NCBI RefSeq assembly: GCF_006715145.1
Contig: NZ_VFMR01000001.1
Coordinates: 2,108,001 to 2,172,000 of the forward strand
Length of the DNA: 64,000 bases
Direction of reading: 5' to 3'
Origin: Microbacterium sp. SLBN-146
GTDB taxonomy: Bacteria > Actinomycetota > Actinomycetes > Actinomycetales > Microbacteriaceae
Of the stretch, positions 53,393 through 62,433 are shown piece after piece (the first letter of the stretch is position 1; each line of letters opens with the position of its first letter). The notes under the pieces are model-generated. The model ran no database searches and was not told where the DNA came from. It worked only from the letters and a program-made list of their open reading frames with translations. A program made the position numbers and the translations under genes.

Positions 53393-53414
53393 CGTGTTCG
53401 TCTTGCAGAACACG
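53393..53414 (+). promoter_or_regulatory. Inverted repeat CGTGTTC-N8-GAACACG before the NAD-binding gene
   Basis: A perfect 7+8+7 inverted repeat (53393-53399 with 53408-53414) lies 26 bp before ATG 53440 and is a good operator candidate for a winged-helix dimer such as an HxlR or MarR type regulator. No regulator gene is adjacent. Confidence 0.6.
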
Positions 53415-53439
53415 AACGCTTCTCGTCGAAGGGACTGAC

Positions 53440-54081
53440 ATGGCTCGTATTGCCGTCATCGGAGGAACCGGCTACGCCGGCAGAAACATCGTCACCGAGG
53501 CTGTCAGCCGCGGGCACACGGTCGTGTCCGTCGCTCGCTCCGTCCCCGCGGAGCGGGTGGAGGGCGCGACCTATGTCGAAGGAACGCTTCTCGACGTTCC
53601 GGGACTCGTGGCCGAGCTGGAGGGCGTCGACGTCGTCGTCGTCACCGTGCCCGCGCGCGGCGACATGGAGGGACAGGTGCGCCCGAACGTCGCCCAGCTC
53701 GTCGCGGCGCTTCCCGAGTCCGTGCGCGTCGGTGTCATCGGCGGTGCCGGTGGCAGCCTCATCGCGCCGGGCGGTGAGCGTCTCGTCGACCAGCCGTCGT
53801 TCACCGAGGAGTACAAGCCCGAGGCGCTCGAGGCTATCGGTGTCCTCGAGGACCTTCAGGAGACCCCGTCGTCGCGCGACTGGTTCTACATCCACCCCGC
53901 GGGCGGCTTCGGCGCATGGGCGCCGGGCGAGCGCACCGGGTCGTACCGCGACGGCGGCGACGTTCTCGTGACGGATGCCGATGGCGAGTCGTTCATCTCG
54001 GGACCCGACCTCGGTGTGGCCGTCGTTGACGAGATCGAAACGCCCAAGCACTCGCGCGAGCGCTTCACTGTCGGGTACTGA
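53440..54081 (+). CDS. NAD(P)-binding protein, atypical SDR (NmrA-like)
   Basis: This 213-aa Rossmann protein opens RIAVIGGTGYAGRNIVTEAV (GxxGxxG loop), binds NAD(P) and has GVIGGAGGSLIAPGGERLVDQ and DWFYIHPAGGFGAW in the later part. It matches the short NAD(P)H-binding/SDR-a family of oxidoreductase-like proteins often induced by reactive compounds. Catalytic residues are not obvious. GAAGGGAC precedes ATG 53440, and an operator-like inverted repeat lies upstream. Confidence 0.85.
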   Translation: MARIAVIGGTGYAGRNIVTEAVSRGHTVVSVARSVPAERVEGATYVEGTLLDVPGLVAELEGVDVVVVTVPARGDMEGQVRPNVAQLVAALPESVRVGVIGGAGGSLIAPGGERLVDQPSFTEEYKPEALEAIGVLEDLQETPSSRDWFYIHPAGGFGAWAPGERTGSYRDGGDVLVTDADGESFISGPDLGVAVVDEIETPKHSRERFTVGY

Positions 54082-54109
54082 CGCCGACGACTGACGAGGG
54101 GCTGGCCGG

Positions 54110-55417
54110 TCAGACGAGATCGCGCCAGTCCACCGCGTCATCCTCGTCTTCGCCGACGGGCACGGGCGACGTGATGACGGGGAGCCCCATCGTCTCGGTG
54201 GGCGGACCCATGACGGTCGCTTCGTCGCGACGGTGGCGCAAGACGGTGTCGATGTAGCTCGTGAGCACTTCGGCCAGCGGTGCCGACTTGCCCTTCGCCT
54301 GCGACATGTACCACCGGTGCTCGAGCACCTGATGGAACACTTCGGCGGGCTCGAGCTTCGCGCGCAGATCCCACGGGATCGCCTTGACGACCGGTTCGAA
54401 GACACGCGTGAGCCATTCGTGCGCCACCATCTCCTCGTCGTCGCCGAGGCGTGAGATGCGCGCGCGGAACTCGTCGAGGTCGTTCAGCAGGCGCCGAGCC
54501 TGGTTTTCCTCGACGTCGAGACCCGTCAGTCGGAGGAGGCGTCGCTGGTGGTGGCCGGCATCGACGACCTTGGGCTGGATCGAGACGCGCGTGCCGTCGG
54601 CGGCCTGCTCGATCGACATCTCGCCGATGTCGAATCCGAGGTCGTTGAGCTGGCGGACGCGCTCGGTGATGCGCCAGGACTCGGAAGAGCCGAACGTCTC
54701 GGCATCCGTCAGTGCGCGCCACAGGGATCGATAGGAGCTCACGATCCCGTCGGCGATCGCGACGGCATCGACGCCGCCCTCGAGGCGTCCACCGGCTTCG
54801 AGGTCCATGATCTCTCCGGCGATGTTCGTCCGCGCCACGTCGAGATCGTGTTCGCGCTGACCGCGCGTGAGGCCGGCCTCGTGGAGCTCACCCGTCTCGG
54901 CGTCGACGAGGTAGGCGGCGAATGCGCCGGCATCCCGTCGGAAGAGCGTGTTGGACAGCGACACGTCGCCCCAGAAGAAGCCGACGTTGTGCAGCCGCAC
55001 GAGGAGGGCAGCAAGGGCATCGACGAGCCGAGTCGCCGTGTCGGGCCGCAGTGTCTGGGTGAACAGCGCGCGGTAGGGGAGTGAGAACTTCAAGTGCGCC
55101 GTCACGAGAGCTGCCGGGAGCGGCTCGCCCGCGGCATCCGTCCGCTTCGCGATCACCGCGACGCGCTCGACACACGGGGCATCGAGACGCGCGAGGTTGC
55201 CGAGCATGTCGTACTCGCGACGCGCCATCGCCTCGGTCGTCTCCTTGATGGCGACGACGCGCCCCGAGAGGCTCGAGAAGCGCACGAGGTGGCGGGAGAT
55301 CCCTTTCGGAAGCGACACGATGGCGCTCGACGGCCATTCGCCGAGGGGAGTCGACCAGGGGAGCGTCAGCAGCGCGGGGTCGACCGAGCTCGCGGTGATG
55401 GTGAGAGCGTCCTGCAC
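54110..55417 (-). CDS. DUF4032 domain protein
   Basis: This 435-aa protein has a kinase-like N-domain (RVVAIKETTEAMARREYDML, HNVGFFWGDVSLSNTLFRRDAG, AYLVDAETGELHEAGLTRGQ), in which GD-S-N in the catalytic-loop position resembles LPS/aminoglycoside kinases. A C-terminal DUF4032 helical region (KVVDAGHHQRRLLRLTGLD, WMSQ-like WYMSQAKGK) follows. Activity is unproven. GTG start 55417 with AGGAGG 7 nt upstream. It is downstream of the sugar ABC ATPase gene but separated by a terminator. Confidence 0.82.
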   Translation of the reverse strand: MQDALTITASSVDPALLTLPWSTPLGEWPSSAIVSLPKGISRHLVRFSSLSGRVVAIKETTEAMARREYDMLGNLARLDAPCVERVAVIAKRTDAAGEPLPAALVTAHLKFSLPYRALFTQTLRPDTATRLVDALAALLVRLHNVGFFWGDVSLSNTLFRRDAGAFAAYLVDAETGELHEAGLTRGQREHDLDVARTNIAGEIMDLEAGGRLEGGVDAVAIADGIVSSYRSLWRALTDAETFGSSESWRITERVRQLNDLGFDIGEMSIEQAADGTRVSIQPKVVDAGHHQRRLLRLTGLDVEENQARRLLNDLDEFRARISRLGDDEEMVAHEWLTRVFEPVVKAIPWDLRAKLEPAEVFHQVLEHRWYMSQAKGKSAPLAEVLTSYIDTVLRHRRDEATVMGPPTETMGLPVITSPVPVGEDEDDAVDWRDLV

Positions 55418-55434
55418 GTGTCCTCCTGGAATGC

Positions 55435-55474
55435 GCGAAGGCGCGGGAGGCTGTGAGCCTGCCCGCGCCTTCGC
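55435..55474 (-). terminator. Terminator after the ABC ATPase gene
   Basis: GCGAAGGCGCGGG (55435-55447) pairs perfectly with 55462-55474 around a 14-nt loop. On the minus strand it follows the ATPase gene by 11 bp and precedes the DUF4032 start, separating the two units. Confidence 0.8.
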
Positions 55475-55485
55475 GATGTCGATCG

Positions 55486-56589
<1,104 letters not shown>

Positions 56590-56922
56590 TTTCTTCTCCT
56601 TCACCGGCAGGTACGTGCCGGACGATCCGTTGTGAATGGAAGCGGCGGGAGATCACCCGCCGTGACCCGCCTTCGGGTCAGGGTCATTATGTCACAGCGC
56701 CCCGCGCCCGGGCCGTGCGCCCCCTGGGCGCCCGAGCTGCGGATGCCGGTGAGCACGATGCACAGCGAGAGGCCATGCCCTGTCTGGGCATTTCTCAGCC
56801 TCCCTGGCTAGCATCGTGATCGGCCCGAACGCTGAGACGCAACGCTGATCGCGACATCGCATCGCACCGCGCGAGGGTTCGCCATTCCGGTCCCCCGACC
56901 GCCACCAGTCCCGAGAGGTTCC
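56590..56922. other. 333-bp divergent intergenic region
   Basis: This gap between the ABC ATPase and the DsbA-like gene contains three readable elements. There is a hairpin GACCCG-CCTT-CGGGTC (56666-56681) in the ATPase leader. A CATAAT -10-like box for the minus strand lies near 56687-56692. On the plus side, ATGCCC-N5-GGGCAT (56775-56791) precedes a TAGCAT -10-like box (56809-56814). No ORF is supported. Confidence 0.5.
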
Positions 56923-57882
56923 ATGTCGAGCGACGAGTCTTCGAACGCCCCGAGCGAGCGCCGCGATGCCGTCCGTGAAAAGGCGCAGCAGGTGCAAGCG
57001 CGCCAGACGCGGGCGCGTCGCCTCCGGGCCGCCGCGCTCGCCGTTTCCGCCGTCGCCGTCGTCACGATCGCGGCGGTCGTCGTCACCTGGACGGTCTCGT
57101 CATCGGCATCCCGCCCTCAGCTCCAGCCCACGAACTCCAACGACGACGGCTTCGTCGTGACCAACGCGATGGGCATCGCCGACTCGACGGCAGCAGTGGC
57201 GGCGACCCCCACACCCACCCCGACGGCTGAGGAGCAGGGCGACGAGACCGCCGCGACCCCGTCGGCTGAGCCGACCGAGAAGCCGGTCATCGACATCCGC
57301 GTCTACGTCGACTACCTCTCCACGGGGGCACGTGACTTCCAGCTCGCGAACGCCCAGCAGCTGTCGAAGTGGGTCAACGAGGGCGCGGCGACCCTGTCGT
57401 ACTATCCCGTCGCCATGCTGACGGCGAAGTCCAACGGCACGAAGTACTCGCTCCGCGCCGCGAGCGCGGCCGCGTGCGTCGCAACGCATTCGGGAGAGTC
57501 GTTCTTCGCGTTCAACCACGCTCTGCTCCAGCAGCAGCCCGAGATCGACTCCGACGGTCACTCCGACGCTGAGCTCGCCGACATCGCGCAGGCGAGCGGC
57601 GCGAAGTCTCCCAAGGTCGTACGCAAGTGCATCGAAGAGGAGTCGTTCGCCAGCTGGGCCAAGGCCGCCACCGAGCGCGCGCTGCAGGGACTCCCCGACA
57701 CCGACGGCGTGAGCCTCACGGGCGCACCCATGGTGCTCGTCAACGGCGTTCCGTACGTCGGAGCCCTCGACGATCCGAAGGAGTTCGCACAGTTCGTGCT
57801 CACCGCCGACAGCGACGCCTACTACCGCTCGACGCAATCGCCGACCCCGACGGCGACGCCCGAGCCCACCGCGACTCCGTAG
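56923..57882 (+). CDS. Membrane-anchored DsbA-like thioredoxin-fold protein lacking CxxC
   Basis: This 319-aa protein has a cytosolic basic N-terminus, one helix near residues 36-58 (AAALAVSAVAVVTIAAVVVTW) and a long Thr/Pro/Ala linker. An extracytoplasmic DsbA fold (IDIRVYVDYLSTGARDFQLAN, GAPMVLVNGVPYVGALDD) follows, then a TPTATPEPT tail. The position where DsbA family members have a CxxC active site reads LSTGA. The cis-Pro region GAPMVLVNG is kept. It may therefore be a chaperone or scaffold rather than a thiol oxidase. GAGAGG precedes the ATG. Confidence 0.8.
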   Translation: MSSDESSNAPSERRDAVREKAQQVQARQTRARRLRAAALAVSAVAVVTIAAVVVTWTVSSSASRPQLQPTNSNDDGFVVTNAMGIADSTAAVAATPTPTPTAEEQGDETAATPSAEPTEKPVIDIRVYVDYLSTGARDFQLANAQQLSKWVNEGAATLSYYPVAMLTAKSNGTKYSLRAASAAACVATHSGESFFAFNHALLQQQPEIDSDGHSDAELADIAQASGAKSPKVVRKCIEEESFASWAKAATERALQGLPDTDGVSLTGAPMVLVNGVPYVGALDDPKEFAQFVLTADSDAYYRSTQSPTPTATPEPTATP

Positions 57883-57915
57883 CACCCGGCGCCGGTCGCT
57901 AGACTGGAGCCTCTT

Positions 57916-57988
57916 GCCGGCTTGGCGCAATTGGTAGCGCACCTAACTTGTAATTAGGGGGTTGCAGGTTCAAGTCCTGTAGCCGGCA
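57916..57988 (+). tRNA. tRNA-Thr (anticodon TGT)
   Basis: A 73-nt cloverleaf: acceptor GCCGGCT/AGCCGGC, D-stem GCGC/GCGC, anticodon stem CCTAA/TTAGG with loop CTTGTAA (anticodon TGT), T-stem GCAGG/CCTGT with loop TTCAAGT. CCA is not encoded (ACAG follows). TAGACT at 57900-57905 is a likely -10 box. The 3' end is duplicated at 59114-59144. Confidence 0.96.
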
Positions 57989-57989
57989 C
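57959..57989 (+). repeat. attL of mini-island: 31-bp 3' end of tRNA-Thr(TGT)
   Basis: These 31 bases, from the variable loop to one base past the discriminator, recur exactly at 59114-59144. They lie within the intact tRNA and are the left boundary of the mini-island. Confidence 0.88.
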
Positions 57990-58042
57990 AGCGTATTTCT
58001 GGCTGGTCTGGCGTGCGATCGCCGCGGTCGCGACGTCGGTGG

Positions 58043-58678
58043 CTACCAGAAGAACGCAACCGAAGCGACCACGACGTATCCGCCAAGGGCGATCGTGATG
58101 CCAGCCCAGACGAGTGCCGGGACCCACTTCCTGGACGCCACGCACCACGCGGTCGTGGACACCAATGCGAAGACGAGTGCCCACCCGATCGCGGCGGTCC
58201 ACCGCTGGGCTATCGGCTGGACATCGTGGGCACCTGCCATCGCGAAGCCGTACACAACCACCGTGGCGAGGAGCACGAGCCCGACCCACATTGCCCAGGC
58301 GAAGACGATGAATGCGCCCCAGGGCTGCCACTCGTCGTCCAGCCGTCGGCCCTTGACTGCACGCTGCACCTGATCGGGGAGTTCTGCCTCGGCAGGGATG
58401 AGGCTGAGCCTCCGCGTGGCTGACTCGTCGGTATTGAGAGCCCGCACCATCGACGCATACGCGCGAACCTCAGCGGATCGTGCTCCTTCGTCCAAGCCGA
58501 TGGCGAAGCGACCCGCCTGATCGAGGTGTCCGAGTTGACGGTACGCATCGACGACATGGCGCCGTGTGGATTGGTCGCCCGGGCTTTCGTTGAGCCGCGC
58601 TTTGAGCGCGCCGAGCATCTCTCGACGTGTTGGCGTGTCCAGGGCCTGCCAATCATCGGGCAGCCGCAACGGGATCAT
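58043..58678 (-). CDS. Three-helix membrane protein with helical N-domain (DUF6584-like)
   Basis: This 211-aa protein has a soluble N-domain resembling tetratricopeptide-style proteins (EMLGALKARLNESPGDQSTRR, VVDAYRQLGHLDQAGRFAIG, AYASMVRALN) and then three membrane helices from about residue 120. The GDLxQAGRW-like motif (LGHLDQAGRFAIGLDE) recalls DUF6584 proteins of actinobacteria, a tentative match. ATG 58678, with the next gene's stop only 10 bp away. Function unknown. Confidence 0.6.
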   Translation of the reverse strand: MIPLRLPDDWQALDTPTRREMLGALKARLNESPGDQSTRRHVVDAYRQLGHLDQAGRFAIGLDEGARSAEVRAYASMVRALNTDESATRRLSLIPAEAELPDQVQRAVKGRRLDDEWQPWGAFIVFAWAMWVGLVLLATVVVYGFAMAGAHDVQPIAQRWTAAIGWALVFALVSTTAWCVASRKWVPALVWAGITIALGGYVVVASVAFFW

Positions 58679-58687
58679 CTGATCACA

Positions 58688-58912
58688 TTATGGTCGGACG
58701 GCAAACGCTGGCGTGACGATGACGAGCAGGCCCCACAACAGTGCGAGCAGCAGGAGGATGCCGCCGCACGATAGAGCGACGAGGACCCAACGCGGCAATG
58801 ACGGAGTCGAAGCGCCATTGTTCGCAGCCCTCCTTCTCAGGGAGGCGCCCAGGAGGGTGATCGCCATAGTCGAGATGGCGATGCCAAGACCCACTGCAAC
58901 ATGTGACGGCAT
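58688..58912 (-). CDS. Small two-helix membrane protein
   Basis: This 74-aa protein from ATG 58912 has two hydrophobic helices (MPSHVAVGLGIAISTMAITLL and LVALSCGGILLLLALLWGLL) joined by a short basic loop. A longer ORF reaching 59053 is possible, but its extra N-terminus is polar and unlike a signal. It is upstream of the DUF6584-like gene in the same mini-island and may be co-transcribed with it. Function unknown. Confidence 0.5.
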   Translation of the reverse strand: MPSHVAVGLGIAISTMAITLLGASLRRRAANNGASTPSLPRWVLVALSCGGILLLLALLWGLLVIVTPAFAVRP

Positions 58913-59113
58913 CAGGGAAATGTAGGCCCCCGGGTCCGTGCGCCGGGCCGGATGCTCAACGGAGCGCGCGTCGGCGGGGGAAGCGTCACCTACCGAGTCA
59001 CCCGCCTCTGTCCGCTTGGCGCCGACTTCGGAAACTAGGATGAGTACGTCCACTCGCGAAGCGGGTGGCGAAGCCCGTTCAGGTGAGACCCGCGTGACCC
59101 ATCAGGAGTCCGA

Positions 59114-59144
59114 GGGTTGCAGGTTCAAGTCCTGTAGCCGGCAC
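59114..59144 (+). repeat. attR of mini-island: 31-bp duplicate of tRNA-Thr(TGT) 3' end
   Basis: Exact copy of 57959-57989. It ends 3 bp before the ATG of the DMT transporter, so before the insertion the tRNA gene ran directly into that gene. Confidence 0.88.
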
Positions 59145-59147
59145 GTG

Positions 59148-60110
59148 ATGGTGGATTCCCGCGATTCCGCGCGGCTGCCGCTCTGGCTCGCCCTTTCCGG
59201 GGCGGTGTTCGTGGGCGCGCTGACAGCGATTCAGGCGCGTATCAACGGCCAGTTGGGTGTGCGGCTTGATGACGGCTTCGTCGCGGCCGCCGTCTCGTTC
59301 GGGTCGGGGTTCGTCATCCTCATCGTGCTGTCGGCGGCCCTCCCCGTCGGGCGAAGAGGCCTCGCGACGCTCGTGTCAGGACTGCGCGAGCGCTCCATCC
59401 CGTGGTGGATGCTCGCGGGAGGCGCCGCCGGTGCATTCACCGTCGCCACGCAGGGCCTGGCCGTCGGGTTCATCGGGGTGTCGCTCTTCACCGTCGGCGT
59501 CGTGGCGGGCCAGACCCTCAACGGACTCGTGCTCGATCGCCTCGGTTTCGGACCCGGCGGAGTCGTCGCCGTCACGGTCCCGCGCCTTCTGGGCGGTGCG
59601 CTGGCGCTCGCCGCCGTGGGGGTGTCGCTCCTCGGCGACGGCGTGAGCGGCATCCCGCTCTGGATGCTCGTCCTCCCACTCCTCGCCGGAGTCGGGATCG
59701 CGTGGCAGCAGGCGACGAACGGGCGCCTCAGGCAGCGGGTCGGCATGCCGCTGACGGCCACGCTCGTGAACTTCACGGGCGGCACAGCCATCCTCGTGAC
59801 CGCAGCCGTGATCCACGTCGCGATCGTCGGGCCGCCGGCGCCGTTCCCGCTCGAGCCGTGGCTCTACCTCGGGGGCGCCCTCGGGGTCGTCTACATCTTC
59901 CTGTCGGCCGCGCTCGTGTCGCGCACCGGTGTGCTGTTGCTCGGCCTCGGCACGGTCGTCGGTCAGCTGGTCATGTCGGTCGTGATCGATGCGGCCTGGC
60001 CGGCGCAGGGGAGTCCCGGCATCCTTCAGGAGACCGCGATGGTCGCCGTCGCCCTCGCGTCGGTGGTCGTCGCCGCTGCACCGTGGTCGCGGCTGAGGCG
60101 TCGCCGCTGA
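59148..60110 (+). CDS. DMT family transporter, YdcZ/DUF606 type
   Basis: This 320-aa protein has about ten helices in two halves, each opening with a similar motif: ALTAIQARINGQLGVRLDDGF and later GVGIAWQQATNGRLRQRVGMPL. These N-G-x-L-g motifs are typical of the DUF606/YdcZ group. Substrate unknown. ATG 59148 immediately follows attR; a GTG at 59145 is also in frame. Upstream frame continuation into the mini-island is fortuitous. It is convergent with the nitroreductase gene, 1 bp apart. Confidence 0.85.
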   Translation: MVDSRDSARLPLWLALSGAVFVGALTAIQARINGQLGVRLDDGFVAAAVSFGSGFVILIVLSAALPVGRRGLATLVSGLRERSIPWWMLAGGAAGAFTVATQGLAVGFIGVSLFTVGVVAGQTLNGLVLDRLGFGPGGVVAVTVPRLLGGALALAAVGVSLLGDGVSGIPLWMLVLPLLAGVGIAWQQATNGRLRQRVGMPLTATLVNFTGGTAILVTAAVIHVAIVGPPAPFPLEPWLYLGGALGVVYIFLSAALVSRTGVLLLGLGTVVGQLVMSVVIDAAWPAQGSPGILQETAMVAVALASVVVAAAPWSRLRRRR

Positions 60111-60111
60111 A

Positions 60112-60669
60112 TCAGCCCTTCGACCGCTTCGGACGCGGCATGGGCGAGACGTGGTGGCGCGCGTCGACCGCTCGGCGACGCTCGGGCCGCGAGCGCGGAG
60201 GCTTGCCGCCGACGTAGAGCCAGCCGAGCAGAACTTCGTTCTTCTCGAGCCCGTGCGCCTTCGCGACGGCCTTCGACCGCGTGTACGAGCCGGTGCGCCA
60301 GAAGACGCCCCAACCGGCTTCGTCGAGCAGCAGGCTCAGCATGTGTGCGACACCGGATGCCACGGCCTCCTGCTCCCACCGTGGAACCTTGCTGCTCTTC
60401 CGGAAGCTCGCGACGACAGCGATGAGCAGCGGAGCACGCAGCGGCTTCGACGACGGCTTCTTGTCGCCCTCGGCCTTGGCGATCGCCTGGGCGAGGCGGA
60501 CGCGGTCGTCGCCTCGCAGTTCGATGAGCCGCCAGGGTCGCAGTGACGAGTGGTCGGCGACGCGTCCTGCCGCCGCCACCAGGGTCAGCAGTTCCTCGTG
60601 CGTCGGAGCGGCGTAGGTGACCTTCGACGACGACTTCCGGGCGAGAACCGCGTCGAGGGCGCTCGTCAC
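60112..60669 (-). CDS. Nitroreductase family protein
   Basis: This 185-aa FMN-dependent fold protein has the usual early motif HSSLRPWRLIEL (RVADHSSLRPWRL) and the helix with EQEAVASGVAHMLSLLLDEAGWG near the middle, ending GWLYVGGKPPRSRP. It is shorter than typical nitroreductases and has a basic tail. Substrate unknown. GTG start 60669 overlaps the msrB stop by 4 bp, so it follows msrB in one unit, suggesting a shared redox-stress role. Confidence 0.8.
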   Translation of the reverse strand: MTSALDAVLARKSSSKVTYAAPTHEELLTLVAAAGRVADHSSLRPWRLIELRGDDRVRLAQAIAKAEGDKKPSSKPLRAPLLIAVVASFRKSSKVPRWEQEAVASGVAHMLSLLLDEAGWGVFWRTGSYTRSKAVAKAHGLEKNEVLLGWLYVGGKPPRSRPERRRAVDARHHVSPMPRPKRSKG

Positions 60670-61073
60670 GCCTGCTCTTCGGGCGTGAACGACAGCGACA
60701 GCGAGTTCATGCAGTAGCGGTCGCCCGTCGGGGTGCCGAATCCGTCGGGGAAGACGTGGCCGAGGTGCGAGCCGCAGTTGGCGCAGCGCACTTCGGTGCG
60801 CACCATGCCGTGGCTGTTGTCTTCGATGAGCTCGACCGCCTCGGGGCGCACCGACTCGTAGAAGCTCGGCCATCCGCAGTGGGAGTCGAACTTGGTGCCG
60901 CTCTGGAACAGCTCCGATCCGCAGGCTGCGCACGCGTAAAGGCCCGCGCGCTCCTCGTCGAGGAGTTCACCCGTCCAGGCGCGTTCCGTTCCCGCTTCGC
61001 GCAGGACCGCGTACTGCTCGGGCGTGAGCTCTTCGCGCCATTCGTCGTCGCTCTTGTTCACGGTGTACGTCAT
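60666..61073 (-). CDS. msrB: Peptide-methionine (R)-S-oxide reductase
   Basis: This enzyme (135 aa) reduces the R form of methionine sulfoxide. Zinc-binding CxxC pairs are YACAACGSEL and VRCANCGSHLGH. Further landmarks are FDSHCGWPSFYESV, and the catalytic Cys in GDRYCMNSLSL. ATG 61073 begins MTYTVNKSDDEW, the family N-terminus; the longer ORF adds unrelated residues. It is translationally coupled to the nitroreductase gene. Confidence 0.95.
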   Translation of the reverse strand: MTYTVNKSDDEWREELTPEQYAVLREAGTERAWTGELLDEERAGLYACAACGSELFQSGTKFDSHCGWPSFYESVRPEAVELIEDNSHGMVRTEVRCANCGSHLGHVFPDGFGTPTGDRYCMNSLSLSFTPEEQA

Positions 61074-61164
61074 GTGAGCTTCCTCTCGTGCTGCGCATCC
61101 ATTCAACCGCAGGCTGAGCCCGCGCGGCTCGCCTCGGCGTCGCGTTCGCCGAGAGAATGATGAG

Positions 61165-62163
61165 ATGACCCCGGATGCCGCGACGATCGCCGCCGTGATC
61201 GAGCGCTACGCGCGCTTCGCGCGGGAAGAGGCGCCCGGGCGGTCGGAGCTGTATGCCGAGTGGTCGGCGGGGATCGCGGGTGACCCGGATGCCGCCGCCG
61301 TGCTCGCCCGCATCCCTGAAACGCGCCGGCAGCCCCCGCTCGTCTTCGCCGTCGCCCGCATGCTGGGCTCGACGGACGTGCCGTACCCGCAGTGGCGGGC
61401 GTGGCTCCTCGGCCATGCCGACGAGCTCGTCGCCGAGGCATCCGTCCGCAGCCTGCAGACGAACGAACCGGGACGCTGCGCCGCGCTCCTTCCGGGCCTG
61501 AGCCGGTTCTCGGGCCCCCTCGCGCTCTTGGAGCTCGGAGCGAGCGCGGGACTGTGCCTGTATCCCGACCGCTATTCGTACCGGTATCGCGGGGGACCCT
61601 CGCTCGACCCGCCGGGTGGGACGTCGACCGTCGTTCTCGAGGCCGACCTCGTCGGGTCGCCGCGATGCGAGCTGCCCGACGTCGTGTGGCGGGCGGGGAT
61701 CGATCTCGCACCGCTCGACGCGGCCGATCCGGGAGATCGGGACTTTCTCACGGCGCTCGTGTGGCCGGGGGAGACGGGGCGGGCTGAGCGCATCGCCGCC
61801 GCCCTCGACATCGTGGCGGCCGATCCTCCGCTGCTCATCACGGGAGACGCGTCCGATCCACAGGTGCTGAGGGATGCCGTGGCTCTCGCGCCCGCTGATG
61901 CGACCCTCGTCGTGACGGCGCCCGGAGTGCTGCCGCACATTCCGCGCGAAGGGCGGGAGCGACTCCGTGCGACGCTCGATGCTCTCGGCGTCTCCTGGAT
62001 GTCGATCGACCCGCCGTGGATGCACGACGCGTGGCATCCGCCGGTCGTCGCGGGCGCTCGCTCGGACTTCGTGCTCTCCATGAACGGTGTGCCCGTCGCA
62101 GCCGTCGATCCGCTCGGCGGCTTCGTGGAGTGGCGTGCGAACGAAGGACGCGTCCGGGGTTAG
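61165..62163 (+). CDS. DUF2332 domain protein
   Basis: This 332-aa protein matches the DUF2332 group by SARRYARFAREEAPG-like opening (ERYARFAREEAPGRSELYAEW), TNEPGRCAALLPGLS, LELGASAGLCLYPDRYSYRY, and LVVTAPGVLPHIP. The central LLELGASAGLCL resembles a SAM-type glycine loop, but the family is uncharacterised. GAGAAT lies 6 nt before the ATG (leaderless). Its TAG stop forms part of the -10 box of the next gene. Confidence 0.85.
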   Translation: MTPDAATIAAVIERYARFAREEAPGRSELYAEWSAGIAGDPDAAAVLARIPETRRQPPLVFAVARMLGSTDVPYPQWRAWLLGHADELVAEASVRSLQTNEPGRCAALLPGLSRFSGPLALLELGASAGLCLYPDRYSYRYRGGPSLDPPGGTSTVVLEADLVGSPRCELPDVVWRAGIDLAPLDAADPGDRDFLTALVWPGETGRAERIAAALDIVAADPPLLITGDASDPQVLRDAVALAPADATLVVTAPGVLPHIPREGRERLRATLDALGVSWMSIDPPWMHDAWHPPVVAGARSDFVLSMNGVPVAAVDPLGGFVEWRANEGRVRG

Positions 62164-62172
62164 CGTGAAGAC

Positions 62173-62424
62173 GTGCCCCTCGACGACCGCGACCGCGCCA
62201 TCCTCGACTTCGAGGCCGAGTGGCGTCGGCACGGCGCGGCGAAGGAAGAGGCCATCCGCACCGACCTGTCGCTCGCACCGGCCCGCTACTACCAGCTGCT
62301 CGACCGCCTGCTCGAGACGGCGGACGCGCAAGAGTACGATCCGATGCTCGTCAAGCGTCTGCGGCGTCGCCGCGACGCCCACCCTCAGGCGCGCGTGCCG
62401 GGACCGCTCGTCCAAGAGCGGTAG
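62173..62424 (+). CDS. DUF3263 family protein
   Basis: This 83-aa small helical protein carries the DUF3263 core: RDRAILDFEAEWRRHGAAKEEAIRTDLSLAPARYYQLLDRLLETAD, with a basic C-terminus (LVKRLRRRRDAHPQ). The fold resembles small DNA-binding helical domains; function is unknown. GTG start; TAGCGT (62161-62166), whose TAG is the stop of the preceding gene, ends 6 nt upstream. A dead copy of this family lies in the tRNA-Thr(CGT) island. Confidence 0.88.
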   Translation: MPLDDRDRAILDFEAEWRRHGAAKEEAIRTDLSLAPARYYQLLDRLLETADAQEYDPMLVKRLRRRRDAHPQARVPGPLVQER

Positions 62425-62433
62425 CATCGGGGG

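Larger units (their letters stand above)
57990..59113. mobile_element. 1.1-kb mini-island at tRNA-Thr(TGT)
   Basis: Only 1,124 bp lie between the two 31-bp repeats. They hold two minus-strand membrane-protein genes and no recombinase. It is either the remnant of a larger element or a cassette mobilised in trans. GGATGCC occurs once here (58753). From 58913 to 59113 I see no supported gene. Confidence 0.75.

Noticed and set aside
58938..59147. N-terminal extension of the DMT transporter into the mini-island
   Set aside because: The extra residues are translated tRNA repeat and island DNA; the frame is open by chance and ATG 59148 gives a normal family start.
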